A DNA stretch of 64,000 nt from Streptomyces sulphureus DSM 40104 (GTDB taxonomy: Bacteria > Actinomycetota > Actinomycetes > Streptomycetales > Streptomycetaceae). The notes beneath the pieces are model-generated. The model was not told the DNA's origin. It made no database searches and saw nothing but the letters and a program-made list of their open reading frames with translations. Position 1 is the stretch's first letter, and each line of letters opens with the position of its first letter. Positions 51,589 through 59,639 of this stretch are shown here, piece after piece. Position numbers and translations under genes: made by a program. The stretch covers positions 1 through 64,000 of the forward strand of contig NZ_KB905823.1 in NCBI RefSeq assembly GCF_000381025.1, given 5' to 3'.

Positions 51589-51671
51589 CTGAGTACAGTG
51601 GCGTGCAATCGGCGGTGGTGCGGAGTGCACTCCGCGCGCGCTTCAGTGTAGTCGAATCCACTGTACTTCAG
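51589..51671. promoter_or_regulatory. Inverted operator-like repeats between EamA exporter and XRE-cupin regulator
   Basis: CTGAGTACAGTGG (51589-51601) is matched in inverted orientation by CCACTGTACTTCAG (51658-51671), identical except for one added base. A related CTTCAGTGTAG lies at 51641-51651. Between them is a perfect 16 bp palindrome with arms GCGGAGTG and CACTCCGC (51620-51635). The arrangement covers both divergent promoters. Confidence 0.65.
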
Positions 51672-51700
51672 TATCAATTATTTTTGACTGAGAGGGGACG

Positions 51701-52285
51701 GTGCAGACGCCCGTGACCGACCTTGACCGCCTGACGCTGTCCCTCGCTCGCAACCTCAAACGCCTGCGCACGGAACGCCAGTTCACGCTGGACGCGCTCG
51801 CGGCGCGAGCAGGCGTCAGCCGCGGGATGCTGATCCAGATAGAACAGGCGCGGACCAACCCGAGCGTCGGCACCGTCGTCAAGATCGGCGACGCGCTCGG
51901 CGTCAGCATCACGACGCTTCTCGACTTCGACCAGGAGCCGCGCGTCCGGATCGTCCCCGAGGCGCAGGCGGTTCGGCTCTGGTCGACCGAGGCGGGCAGC
52001 CACAGCACGCTCCTCGCGGGGGCCGAGGCGCCCGGGCCTCTGGAGCTGTGGTCGTGGCGGCTGATGCCGGGCGACGCCAGCGACTCCGACGCGCATCCGG
52101 CCGGCACGGCCGAACTCGTGCACGTGTCGTCCGGCGAGCTCACCCTCACCGTGGAGGGCGAGGAGTACCGCATCCCGGCCGGCACCTCGGCCGCCTTCGA
52201 GTCGGACGCCGCCCACGGTTACCGCAACGACGGGGACGAGCCGGTCGCGATGGTGATGGCCGTCAGCGTCCCGCCGCCGCGCTGA
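51701..52285 (+). CDS. XRE-family regulator with cupin domain
   Basis: 194 residues. An HTH_3 domain (about 10-65; LARNLKRLRTERQFTLDALA, AGVSRGMLIQIEQARTNPSV) precedes a linker and a C-terminal cupin (about 115-190; DAHPAGTAELVHVSSGELTL, EEYRIPAGTSAAFESDAAHG). Such regulators sense small molecules through the cupin and often control divergent amino-acid exporters. Here the neighbour at 50703 is the probable target. GTG 51701 has GAGAGGGGA just upstream. Confidence 0.92.
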   Translation: MQTPVTDLDRLTLSLARNLKRLRTERQFTLDALAARAGVSRGMLIQIEQARTNPSVGTVVKIGDALGVSITTLLDFDQEPRVRIVPEAQAVRLWSTEAGSHSTLLAGAEAPGPLELWSWRLMPGDASDSDAHPAGTAELVHVSSGELTLTVEGEEYRIPAGTSAAFESDAAHGYRNDGDEPVAMVMAVSVPPPR

Positions 52286-52315
52286 GGGCGGTCCGCCGCC
52301 GACGCGCCGTCCGCC

Positions 52316-52726
52316 TCAGCCGCCGAGCCTCGGGATCTCGATGGCGGGGCAGCGGTCCATCACCATCGCGAGGCCGGCCGCCCGCGTCCGGTCGTACGCC
52401 GCCTCGTCGACGACACCGAGCTGGAACCAGACGGCTCGCGCCCCCACCGAGACGGCCTCGTCCGCGACGGGACCCGCGAGCCGGGAGTTGACGAAGACGT
52501 CCACCACGTCGACGGGGAAGGGGACGGCGGCGAGCGACGGATACCCCTGCTCGCCGTGGACGGTCTCCGCGTGCGGGTGGACGGGAACGATCCGCTTGCC
52601 GAACCGCTGGAGCACCTCGGCGACCCCCCACGCGGCGCGTGAGCGGTTGGCGGAGAGCCCCACCACGGCCCAGGTGTCGCCGAGTTCGGTGAGGATGCGC
52701 CGAACCTGGCCTGGCTCTGCGTACAT
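52316..52726 (-). CDS. CoA-binding domain protein
   Basis: 136 residues of the succinyl-CoA-synthetase-like CoA-binding fold: GDTWAVVGLSANRSRAAWGV, KRIVPVHPHAETVHGEQGYP and VDVVDVFVNSRLAGPVADEA, ending in VMDRCPAIEIPRLGG. The VSVGARAVWFQLGVVDEAAY segment is typical. Function of these YccU-like proteins is not established. ATG 52726 has GGAGG upstream; the longer frame beyond is not believed. Confidence 0.9.
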   Translation of the reverse strand: MYAEPGQVRRILTELGDTWAVVGLSANRSRAAWGVAEVLQRFGKRIVPVHPHAETVHGEQGYPSLAAVPFPVDVVDVFVNSRLAGPVADEAVSVGARAVWFQLGVVDEAAYDRTRAAGLAMVMDRCPAIEIPRLGG

Positions 52727-52833
52727 CTGCGCCTCCTGCGTCGCGCGGGTGCTCGTGCGGCGGGAGAACCCCCGCAGCGTTTCCGGTATTCCCCCGGCCG
52801 TACGTGCGGACCGCGCGTGCATAGGGTTGCCGT

Positions 52834-53469
52834 ATGGAGCAGGGTCCTGACGAGTTCGCGGCCGTCGCCGCCGAGGGCGTCCACGAGACGGAGATCAACC
52901 GGTCGCGGTTCCGGTGCGCCCTCGCGCCCGTGGCGGACGAGGACGACGCGCGTGCCTTCGTCGCCCGCGTACGGGCCGAGCACCCGGGGGCCAACCACAA
53001 CTGCTGGGCGTACGTGGTCGGTGCGGACGCCTCGGTGCAGAAGGCGAGCGACGACGGCGAGCCCGGCGGCACGGCAGGGGCGCCGATGCTCCAGATGCTG
53101 CTGCGGCGCGACGTGCGGTACACGGCAGCCGTCGTCACGCGCTACTTCGGCGGCGTCAAGCTCGGCGCGGGCGGGCTCATCCGCGCCTACGGCGGCGTCG
53201 TGGGCGAAGCGCTCGACGCGGTCGGCACCGTGCGCCGCCGTCGGTACCGCCTCGTCACCGTCACCGCCGACCACCAGCGTGCCGGCCGCCTCGAGAACGA
53301 CCTGCGGGCCGGCGGCCGTACCGTCCGCGAGGTGCGTTACGGCGCCGAGGTGGAGATCGAGCTGGGGGTCCCCGAGACCGAAATCGCGGCGTTCCGCGCA
53401 TGGTTGGCCGACGCGACGGCGGGCGGCGCGCGGCTGGAGCTCGGAGGAGAGGCGTACTTCACCGGCTGA
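52834..53469 (+). CDS. IMPACT/YigZ-family protein
   Basis: 211 residues with the UPF0029/IMPACT N-terminal domain (HNCWAYVVGADASVQKASDD, GEPGGTAGAPMLQMLLRRDV, VVTRYFGGVKLGAGGLIRAY) and a second ferredoxin-like domain (LVTVTADHQRAGRLENDLRA). The bacterial function is unclear; a translation-linked role is known only for eukaryotic IMPACT. ATG 52834 lies 6 bases after TAGGGT (52822-52827), indicating a leaderless mRNA. Confidence 0.92.
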   Translation: MEQGPDEFAAVAAEGVHETEINRSRFRCALAPVADEDDARAFVARVRAEHPGANHNCWAYVVGADASVQKASDDGEPGGTAGAPMLQMLLRRDVRYTAAVVTRYFGGVKLGAGGLIRAYGGVVGEALDAVGTVRRRRYRLVTVTADHQRAGRLENDLRAGGRTVREVRYGAEVEIELGVPETEIAAFRAWLADATAGGARLELGGEAYFTG

Positions 53470-53619
53470 GCAGGTGTCGACTCGGCGGCCAACCCCGCCT
53501 CGGGCCACCGGAGATGGCCTTCCGGACGCCAGGTGCGCCGCGGTCGCGGGAGGCGCGCGGCGGCCGTCGTGACGAGGGCGTACGGCCGGTGTCGGTGGTG
53601 GCGTCTAGGGTCGTTGACC

Positions 53620-54786
53620 ATGCGCCTGCTGCACACCTCGGACTGGCACCTCGGCCGGAGCTTCCACCGCGTGAGCCTCCTCGAAGCCCAGCGTGCCTTC
53701 CTCGACCACCTCGTGGAGACCGTCCGCGACCGCGAGGTCGACGCCGTCCTGGTCGCCGGGGACGTCTACGACCGTGCCATCCCCCCGCTCCCCGCCGTGG
53801 AGCTCTTCGACACCGTCCTCCACCGGCTCGCCGCACTCGACGTGCCCGTCGTGATGATCTCGGGGAACCACGACTCCGCCCGCCGACTCGGCGTCGGCTC
53901 GGGGCTGTTGGCCCGCGCCGGCGTCCACCTGCGCACCGACCCCGAGGGCTGCGCGGAGCCGGTCGTGCTCCGCGCCGGCGGGGTGGAGGCCGCCGTCTAC
54001 GGCCTGCCGTACCTGGAGCCGGCCCTGAGCGCCCCGGCCGTCGGCGCCGCGGGGCGCAGCCACACCGCGGTGCTCGGCGCCGCGATGGACGCGGTCCGCG
54101 CAGACCTGGCCGCACGTGCGCGCGGCACCCGTTCCGTCGTCCTCGCGCACGCCTTCGTCACCGGCGGCGAACCGTCCGACAGCGAGCGGGACATCACCGT
54201 CGGCGGCGTCTCCGCCGTCCCGGCCGCGGTCTTCGAGGGCGTCGACTACGCCGCCCTCGGCCACCTGCACGGCCCCCAGCGCCTCACCGACCGCGTCCGG
54301 TACAGCGGCTCGCCCCTCGCGTACTCCTTCTCCGAGGCCGACCACCGCAAGTCCATGTGGCTCGTCGACCTCGACGCCGCGGGCGGGCTCCGCACCGAGC
54401 GCCTGGAGCTGCCCGTGCCGCGGCCCCTCGCGCGTCTGAGCGGCACCCTCCAGGAACTCCTGGAGCGACCGGAGTTGGACCGTCACACCGACTCCTGGGT
54501 CGAGGCGACCCTCACCGACGCGCACCGCCCCGACGAACCCATGGCCCGCCTCGCCGAACGGTTCCCGCACGTCCTCTCCCTCGTCTTCGACCCGCAGGGC
54601 GCCGAGGCCGGGTCCGGCGGCTCGTACGCGGGCAGGCTGCGCGGCCGCTCCGACCGCGAGGTCGCCGAGGACTTCGTCACCCACGTACGCGCCGGCCGCG
54701 GCCCCGACGCTTCCGAGAGCCGCATGCTCCAGGAGGCGCTCGACACCGTCCGCGTGGAGGCGGCGGCGCAGGAGGTGGCCCGATGA
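53620..54786 (+). CDS. sbcD: Exonuclease SbcD subunit
   Basis: 388 residues, the Mre11-type nuclease of the SbcCD complex that cuts hairpins and processes DNA ends. Phosphoesterase motifs: HTSDWHLGRSF (D8, H10), LVAGDVYDRAI, MISGNHDSARR, VLAHAFVTGGE and ALGHLHGPQ. ATG 53620 lies 8 bases after TAGGGT (53606-53611), so probably leaderless. Its stop overlaps the sbcC start (ATGA), coupling the two subunits. Confidence 0.95.
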   Translation: MRLLHTSDWHLGRSFHRVSLLEAQRAFLDHLVETVRDREVDAVLVAGDVYDRAIPPLPAVELFDTVLHRLAALDVPVVMISGNHDSARRLGVGSGLLARAGVHLRTDPEGCAEPVVLRAGGVEAAVYGLPYLEPALSAPAVGAAGRSHTAVLGAAMDAVRADLAARARGTRSVVLAHAFVTGGEPSDSERDITVGGVSAVPAAVFEGVDYAALGHLHGPQRLTDRVRYSGSPLAYSFSEADHRKSMWLVDLDAAGGLRTERLELPVPRPLARLSGTLQELLERPELDRHTDSWVEATLTDAHRPDEPMARLAERFPHVLSLVFDPQGAEAGSGGSYAGRLRGRSDREVAEDFVTHVRAGRGPDASESRMLQEALDTVRVEAAAQEVAR

Positions 54787-57700
54787 GGCTCCACCGGCTC
54801 GACGTCACCGCCTTCGGCCCCTTCGCCCGAACCCAGCGCGTCGACTTCGACGCGCTGTCCTCCGGCGGCCTCTTCCTGCTCCACGGCCCGACGGGCGCCG
54901 GCAAGACCTCCGTCCTCGACGCCGTCTGCTACGCCCTCTACGGCAGCGTCCCCGGAGCCCGCCAGCAGCCCGGCGCCTCCCTGCGGAGCGACCACGCGGA
55001 CCCGGCGGTGCGCACCGCCGTCACCCTCGAACTCACCGTGGCCGGCCGCAGGTTGGAGCTCACCCGGCAGCCCGAGCAACTCCGCCCCAAGGCCCGCGGC
55101 AGCGGGACGACGCGCGAGCGCGCCCGCTCCGAACTCCGCGAATGGGATGCGGCGACGGCCGGTTGGCAGGGCCTCAGCCGCTCGCACCAGGAGATCGGCG
55201 AGGAGGTCGGCCGCCTCCTCGGGATGAGCCGCGAGCAGTTCTGCCAGGTCGTGCTCCTGCCGCAGGGCGACTTCGCGCGGTTCCTCCGCTCCAACGCGGA
55301 GGACCGCGCACGGCTCCTCGGGCGCCTCTTCGACACCGGTAGGTTCGCCGCCGTCGAGGAGCGCCTCGCAGAGCAGCGCCGCCTCGCCGCCCAGGACGTC
55401 CGCGAGGGGGACGAACAGCTACTCGCCCTCGCCCAGCGGATGCGCCAGGCCGCCGGCACCGACACAGGCGTCGGCGAGCTCCCGCTGCCCGGCGCGGAAT
55501 CGGGCACCTCCCCGGTGCCGAGGGCGCGCAGCGCCGAGCAGCTCGCCCCTGGCGACCCGCGCCTCGCCGAGACGGTGCTGGAGTGGGCAGCCCTCGCCCG
55601 CACGGCGGCGAGGGAGCGACTCACCGCAGCCAGCAGCGCCGTCGCGCTCGACGAGTCCCGCCACGTCTCGGTCACCGCCGAGCTGGAGTCGGTACGCCAA
55701 CTCGCCCGCGACCAGCAGGCGTACGCCGACTTCCGGAAGCGCGCCGAAAACCTCACCGCCACCGAGGGGAAGCGGGACGCCGCCGCGCGCCGGCTGGAGC
55801 TCGCGCGCGCCGCCGAGGCGGTCGCGCCTGCCGTCACCCGCAGCCGCACCGCGGCGGCCGAGCATCGACGGGCCGCCGAGGCGGAGACGCGCGCCCGGGC
55901 ACCGCTCCCGGTGGAGCTCGCTTCGGCTTCGCCCGAGCAGCTCGCCGCGCGCGAGGGCGCGCTGCGGGCCGAGCTCGGCGGCCTCGCAGCGGCCGCCCGC
56001 AGCGAGGGGCGGCTCGGCGAGGTCGAGTCCGAAGTCGGGGCGCTGGAGGCCGAGTCGGCAGCCGCCGAGGAGCTGCTGCGGGAGGCCGAGGAGTGGCTCA
56101 CCGGCTGGGAAGGGCGCAGGGCCGCGCTGCAACGCGGGATCGAGGAGGCGCAGCAGGCCGTCGCCCGTGCCGAGCACCTCGCCGGCCTGCTCGGCCCCGC
56201 CCGCGAGCGGCGCGACGCAGCCCGCACCCGGGACGCCCTCGCCGCGCGGCGCGAGGAAGAGGAGGCGCGGCGCCTACGGCTCGCCGAGCGGGCCGGAGCC
56301 GCACGCGAGACCTGGCTCGATCTCAAGGAGCGCCGGGTCCTCGGCATCGCGGCCGAGCTCGCGGAGCGGTTGGTCGCGGGGGAGCCGTGCGCGGTCTGCG
56401 GCTCGGCCGAGCATCCGGCTCCGGCGCGCGCCGGAGCCGGCCACGTCGACCGCGCCGCGGAGGAGCAGGCGTTCGAGCACTACCAGCGGGCCGACGAGGC
56501 GGCGGAGGAGGCGGAGCGCCGACTCGTCCCGCTGCGCGAGCAGCTCGCCGCCGCCACCGCCTCGGCCGGTGACCGCTCCGCCGAGGAACTCCTCCGCGAA
56601 CACGCGGACTTGGAGCAGGAGCACGCCGCAGCGCGGCACACGGCGGGCGAGGCGCACACCGCGCGGGAGGCGCTCGCCGCGGCCGAAGGCGAGCACGCAC
56701 GCAGGACGGCAGCGCGCGGCGAGGCCGAGCGCCGGGTGGCGGCGAACACCTCGCGCAGGGAGGCGCTGCTCCTGGAGGCCGGCCGGCTGGAGAAGGAGGT
56801 CGCGGAGGCGAGGGGAGATGCGGCGAGCGTCTCGGCCCGCACCGCGGAGTGGGAGAGACGGGTCGAACTCCTCGCCGTGGCGGCCGAGGCGGCGCGCGCT
56901 GTCCGTACCAGTGCGCAGCACCTCGAGGAGGCCGAGGCCGAACTCGCCGACGCAGCGCGGCGCGCGGACTTCGCCACCCCCCAGGAGGCGACGGAAGCCC
57001 TCCTCGGCGAGGCCGAGCAGCGCGAGCTGCGGGAGCGCCTAGCCCGCCGCGAGGCGGAGGAGGCCGCCGTCGCCGCCGGCCTGGAGGACCCGCGACTGCG
57101 GCAGGCCGCCGCGGCACCGACCGCCCAACCCGCGGAGACACAGGCCCGGTTGGAGGAAGCCACCCGCCGGCTGCGGCACTCCTCGGCGGCCGAGCAGAGC
57201 TGCCGCACCCGCTGCGCCGAACTCGACCGCCTCAGCCTCCTCGCCGCCGAGGACGCCGAGAACCTCGCACCGCTGCGCGAATCGGCCGCCCGGGTAGCCG
57301 GCCTCGCGTCGCTGGCTGCCGGCACCTCGCAGGAGAACGAGCACCGGATGCGACTGGAGTCCTACGTCCTCGCCGCCCGTCTCGAACAGGTCGCGGCGGC
57401 GGCCGGCGCCCGGCTCTCCCGGATGTCGGGCGGCCGGTACACCCTCGTCCACTCGGATCAACGCGCTCCCGGACGCGGCAGATCCGGCCTCGCCCTCCAC
57501 GTCGTCGACGCGTGGACGGGCGCGGAGCGCGACACCTCCACCCTTTCGGGCGGCGAGACCTTCTCCGCCTCGCTCGCGCTCGCCCTCGGACTCGCCGACG
57601 TCGTCACCGAGGAGGCGGGCGGCACCCGCCTGGAAACCCTCTTCATCGACGAGGGCTTCGGCAGCCTCGACGAGCAGACCCTCGACGAGGTGCTCGACGT

Positions 57701-57848
57701 CCTCGACTCCCTGCGCGAACGCGACCGCTGCGTCGGCATCGTCAGCCACGTCGGCGATCTACGGCAGCGCATCCCGACCCAGCTGGAGGTCCTCAAGACC
57801 CGCACCGGTTCGGCCCTGCGCCACCGGTCGGCACCGATGCAGGAGTGA
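54783..57848 (+). CDS. sbcC: Exonuclease SbcC subunit (SMC-like ATPase)
   Basis: 1021 residues, Rad50 family. Walker A GPTGAGKT is at 35-42. Two long alanine/glutamate/arginine-rich coiled-coil arms flank a zinc hook CAVC (C536, C539). The ABC signature is STLSGGETFSASLALALGLA and Walker B LFIDEGFGSLDEQ with D956-E957. It binds ATP and, with SbcD, degrades DNA ends. ATG overlaps the sbcD stop. No other repair gene is in the operon. Confidence 0.95.
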   Translation: MRLHRLDVTAFGPFARTQRVDFDALSSGGLFLLHGPTGAGKTSVLDAVCYALYGSVPGARQQPGASLRSDHADPAVRTAVTLELTVAGRRLELTRQPEQLRPKARGSGTTRERARSELREWDAATAGWQGLSRSHQEIGEEVGRLLGMSREQFCQVVLLPQGDFARFLRSNAEDRARLLGRLFDTGRFAAVEERLAEQRRLAAQDVREGDEQLLALAQRMRQAAGTDTGVGELPLPGAESGTSPVPRARSAEQLAPGDPRLAETVLEWAALARTAARERLTAASSAVALDESRHVSVTAELESVRQLARDQQAYADFRKRAENLTATEGKRDAAARRLELARAAEAVAPAVTRSRTAAAEHRRAAEAETRARAPLPVELASASPEQLAAREGALRAELGGLAAAARSEGRLGEVESEVGALEAESAAAEELLREAEEWLTGWEGRRAALQRGIEEAQQAVARAEHLAGLLGPARERRDAARTRDALAARREEEEARRLRLAERAGAARETWLDLKERRVLGIAAELAERLVAGEPCAVCGSAEHPAPARAGAGHVDRAAEEQAFEHYQRADEAAEEAERRLVPLREQLAAATASAGDRSAEELLREHADLEQEHAAARHTAGEAHTAREALAAAEGEHARRTAARGEAERRVAANTSRREALLLEAGRLEKEVAEARGDAASVSARTAEWERRVELLAVAAEAARAVRTSAQHLEEAEAELADAARRADFATPQEATEALLGEAEQRELRERLARREAEEAAVAAGLEDPRLRQAAAAPTAQPAETQARLEEATRRLRHSSAAEQSCRTRCAELDRLSLLAAEDAENLAPLRESAARVAGLASLAAGTSQENEHRMRLESYVLAARLEQVAAAAGARLSRMSGGRYTLVHSDQRAPGRGRSGLALHVVDAWTGAERDTSTLSGGETFSASLALALGLADVVTEEAGGTRLETLFIDEGFGSLDEQTLDEVLDVLDSLRERDRCVGIVSHVGDLRQRIPTQLEVLKTRTGSALRHRSAPMQE

Positions 57849-57914
57849 GCCGCCGGGCTTTCAAGGGGGCACCGGGCGGGCGTTCCGATCGCCGCCCGGC
57901 GGCTCAGGGGGCGC

Positions 57915-58095
57915 TGCGTTGGCGTCGATGCCGGTCGGTGCAAGTCGGGTTAGGGGTGCGCACCAGCCGCATACCTCCGAATGGCGGGCGGCCGAGCCCC
58001 GCGGTTGTGTCAGGCATACGCATGCAGGCGGACGGCAGCGGCGGCCTTGCGGAGGCTCCGCGTCCTGTCGGCGTCGAGGGCTCGGACGCCGAGCC
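57915..58095. repeat. Imperfect direct repeat, copy A
   Basis: Aligns with 58183-58370 over its length. Best shared blocks: CCGAATGG followed by GGGC, GAGCCCCGCGGTTGTG, and CATACG followed by GCAGGC. The start-to-start distance of the copies is about 268 bp. Confidence 0.65.
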
Positions 58096-58182
58096 ACGGT
58101 CGCCCCGCGGTCTCTCCGGACGCGGCCCGCTGGAGGCCGGTCCGCTGACGCCGCCGCCCGGTGTCCCCAGGGGCCGCGCCCC

Positions 58183-58370
58183 GCGTCGGCGCCAACACCG
58201 AGCGGAGCACGTCCGGTTGAGAGCGAACACCACCCCGTACCCCCGAATGGTGGGCAGCGGAGCCCCGCGGTTGTGCCCGGACATACGGACGCAGGCAACC
58301 GGAGGGAACGGTCCCCACGGAGGCGCCGCTTTCCGCGTCGACGCCGGAACGCCGACGCCGGAACGCCGAC
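58183..58370. repeat. Imperfect direct repeat, copy B
   Basis: Second copy of the element at 57915-58095, with the same block order (GCGT.GGCG, GGTT, CCGAATGG, GAGCCCCGCGGTTGTG, CATACG, GCAGGC, GAGG). Identity is highest in the central 70 bp and falls toward the ends. Confidence 0.65.
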
Positions 58371-58381
58371 GCCGGGGCGCC
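58340..58381. repeat. 14 bp tandem triplicate
   Basis: GACGCCGGAACGCC occurs at 58340-58353 and 58354-58367, followed by GACGCCGGGGCGCC at 58368-58381. Confidence 0.85.
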
Positions 58382-58684
58382 GGCTCCCCGACGCCCGCAG
58401 TAGGCCGGACCGCGAGCACCACCGCGCCGCGTGCATCCCCCCGGCCGGACTCGCCCCGTTGGTGCCACCGGTCGCGCAGACAACGCCACCGGCCGCCCCA
58501 CCCGGCCCGCTCCCCGCTCCCGGCTACCGGCCGCCCAGGTGAACACCCGCCGGCCGATGAACCGGCCCGCCTCCGCCGTCGGCCCCAAGTCCCCTTGGGC
58601 GCGCGGGAGACCGGAGGCAGGCGCACCGGCTGACCCGCCCCGGATACGCATGACACGGCGCGCCCCCTGTACCAGGATCGCCCC

Positions 58685-59551
58685 ATGAACCAGCCCCCGA
58701 AGCCCGCCTCCCCCTACCGCGACCCGTATCCCCTCCGTCGGCGCACGGCCCTGGTGACCGGCGCCAGCAGACGCCTCGGCATCGGGCACGCCGTCGCGCG
58801 CCGGCTCGCCGCCTACGGCGCCAGCGTCTACCTCCACCACCACACACCGCACGACGAGGAGCAGCCTTGGGGCGCCGACTCGGGCGGCATCGAGGCGGTC
58901 CTCGAAAGCGTCCGCGAGGTCGGCACCGAGGACGCCGTCTTCGCCGACGGCCCCGCCAACCTCGCCCAGCCGGACGCACCGGCGCGGCTCGTCGCCGACG
59001 CGGCGGAGGCGCTCGGCGGCCGCCTCGACATCCTCGTCGCCAACCACGCCCTCAGCGGCGACGACGGCCCTCTCGACGCGATCGACGCCGGCATGCTCGA
59101 TGCGCACTGGGCCGTCGACACCCGTTCCACCGTGCTGCTGACGCAGGCGTTCGTGCGTCAGCGGCGCAGCACCGAGGCGGAGCTGCGCCGCCGCGCCGAG
59201 GACGAGCCGCCGACGGGCCGCATCGTCTGCCTCACCTCGGGACAGGACCGCCGCGGAGGCATGCCGGACGAGGTCGCCTACGCCCTGGCCAAGGGCGCGC
59301 TCGCCTCCGCGACGCGGACCCTCGCCACCGCCCTCGCCGAGGAGCGCGTCACCCTCAACACCGTCAACCCCGGCCCCGTGGACACCGGTTACGTGACGGG
59401 CGAGGAGCATCTGGCCGTCGCCCGCCTCTTCCCGGGCGGCCGGTGGGGCACCCCCGACGAGGCGGCGAAGCTCGTCTCGTGGCTCTGCACGGACGAGGCC
59501 GAGTGGATCACGGGAGAGGTGATCAACTCCGAGGGCGGCTACGCGCGTTGA
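58685..59551 (+). CDS. SDR-family oxidoreductase
   Basis: 288 residues. Cofactor motif TALVTGASRRLGIGHAVARR, then the active site region IVCLTSGQDRRGGMPDEVAY with ALAKGALASA (a YxxxK pair), and NTVNPGPVDTGYV. The C-terminal ITGEVINSEGGYAR is typical. The NNAG motif reads LVANHALSGDDG, an unusual variant. Substrate unknown. ATG 58685 lies 6 bases after CAGGAT, indicating a leaderless mRNA. Confidence 0.88.
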   Translation: MNQPPKPASPYRDPYPLRRRTALVTGASRRLGIGHAVARRLAAYGASVYLHHHTPHDEEQPWGADSGGIEAVLESVREVGTEDAVFADGPANLAQPDAPARLVADAAEALGGRLDILVANHALSGDDGPLDAIDAGMLDAHWAVDTRSTVLLTQAFVRQRRSTEAELRRRAEDEPPTGRIVCLTSGQDRRGGMPDEVAYALAKGALASATRTLATALAEERVTLNTVNPGPVDTGYVTGEEHLAVARLFPGGRWGTPDEAAKLVSWLCTDEAEWITGEVINSEGGYAR

Positions 59552-59639
59552 CGCGCCGGGGTCCCGGGCGGGGAGACGGGGGCCGGACCGGCGGTGCCGG
59601 CTCCGCGTCCACCGAGTACGGTGGCGCGGAGCGCGGCGG

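Larger units (their letters stand above)
57849..58684. other. 836 bp region without genes, holding repeats
   Basis: No convincing gene: the long frames that cross it are arginine- and proline-rich shadows. It contains an imperfect direct repeat pair and a 14 bp triplicate, listed separately. The last 15 bases carry the -10 box CAGGAT (58673-58678) of the next gene. The stretch directly after sbcC has no clear terminator. Confidence 0.5.

Noticed and set aside
52914-54782. N-terminal extension of the sbcC frame across the IMPACT and sbcD genes
   Set aside because: The extension is arginine/proline-rich and out of frame with two clear genes; the family start MRLHRLDVTAFGPF at 54783 overlaps the sbcD stop.
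57915-58381. CRISPR array
   Set aside because: The repeats are only two long imperfect copies plus a 14 bp tandem without unique spacers, and no cas genes are near.
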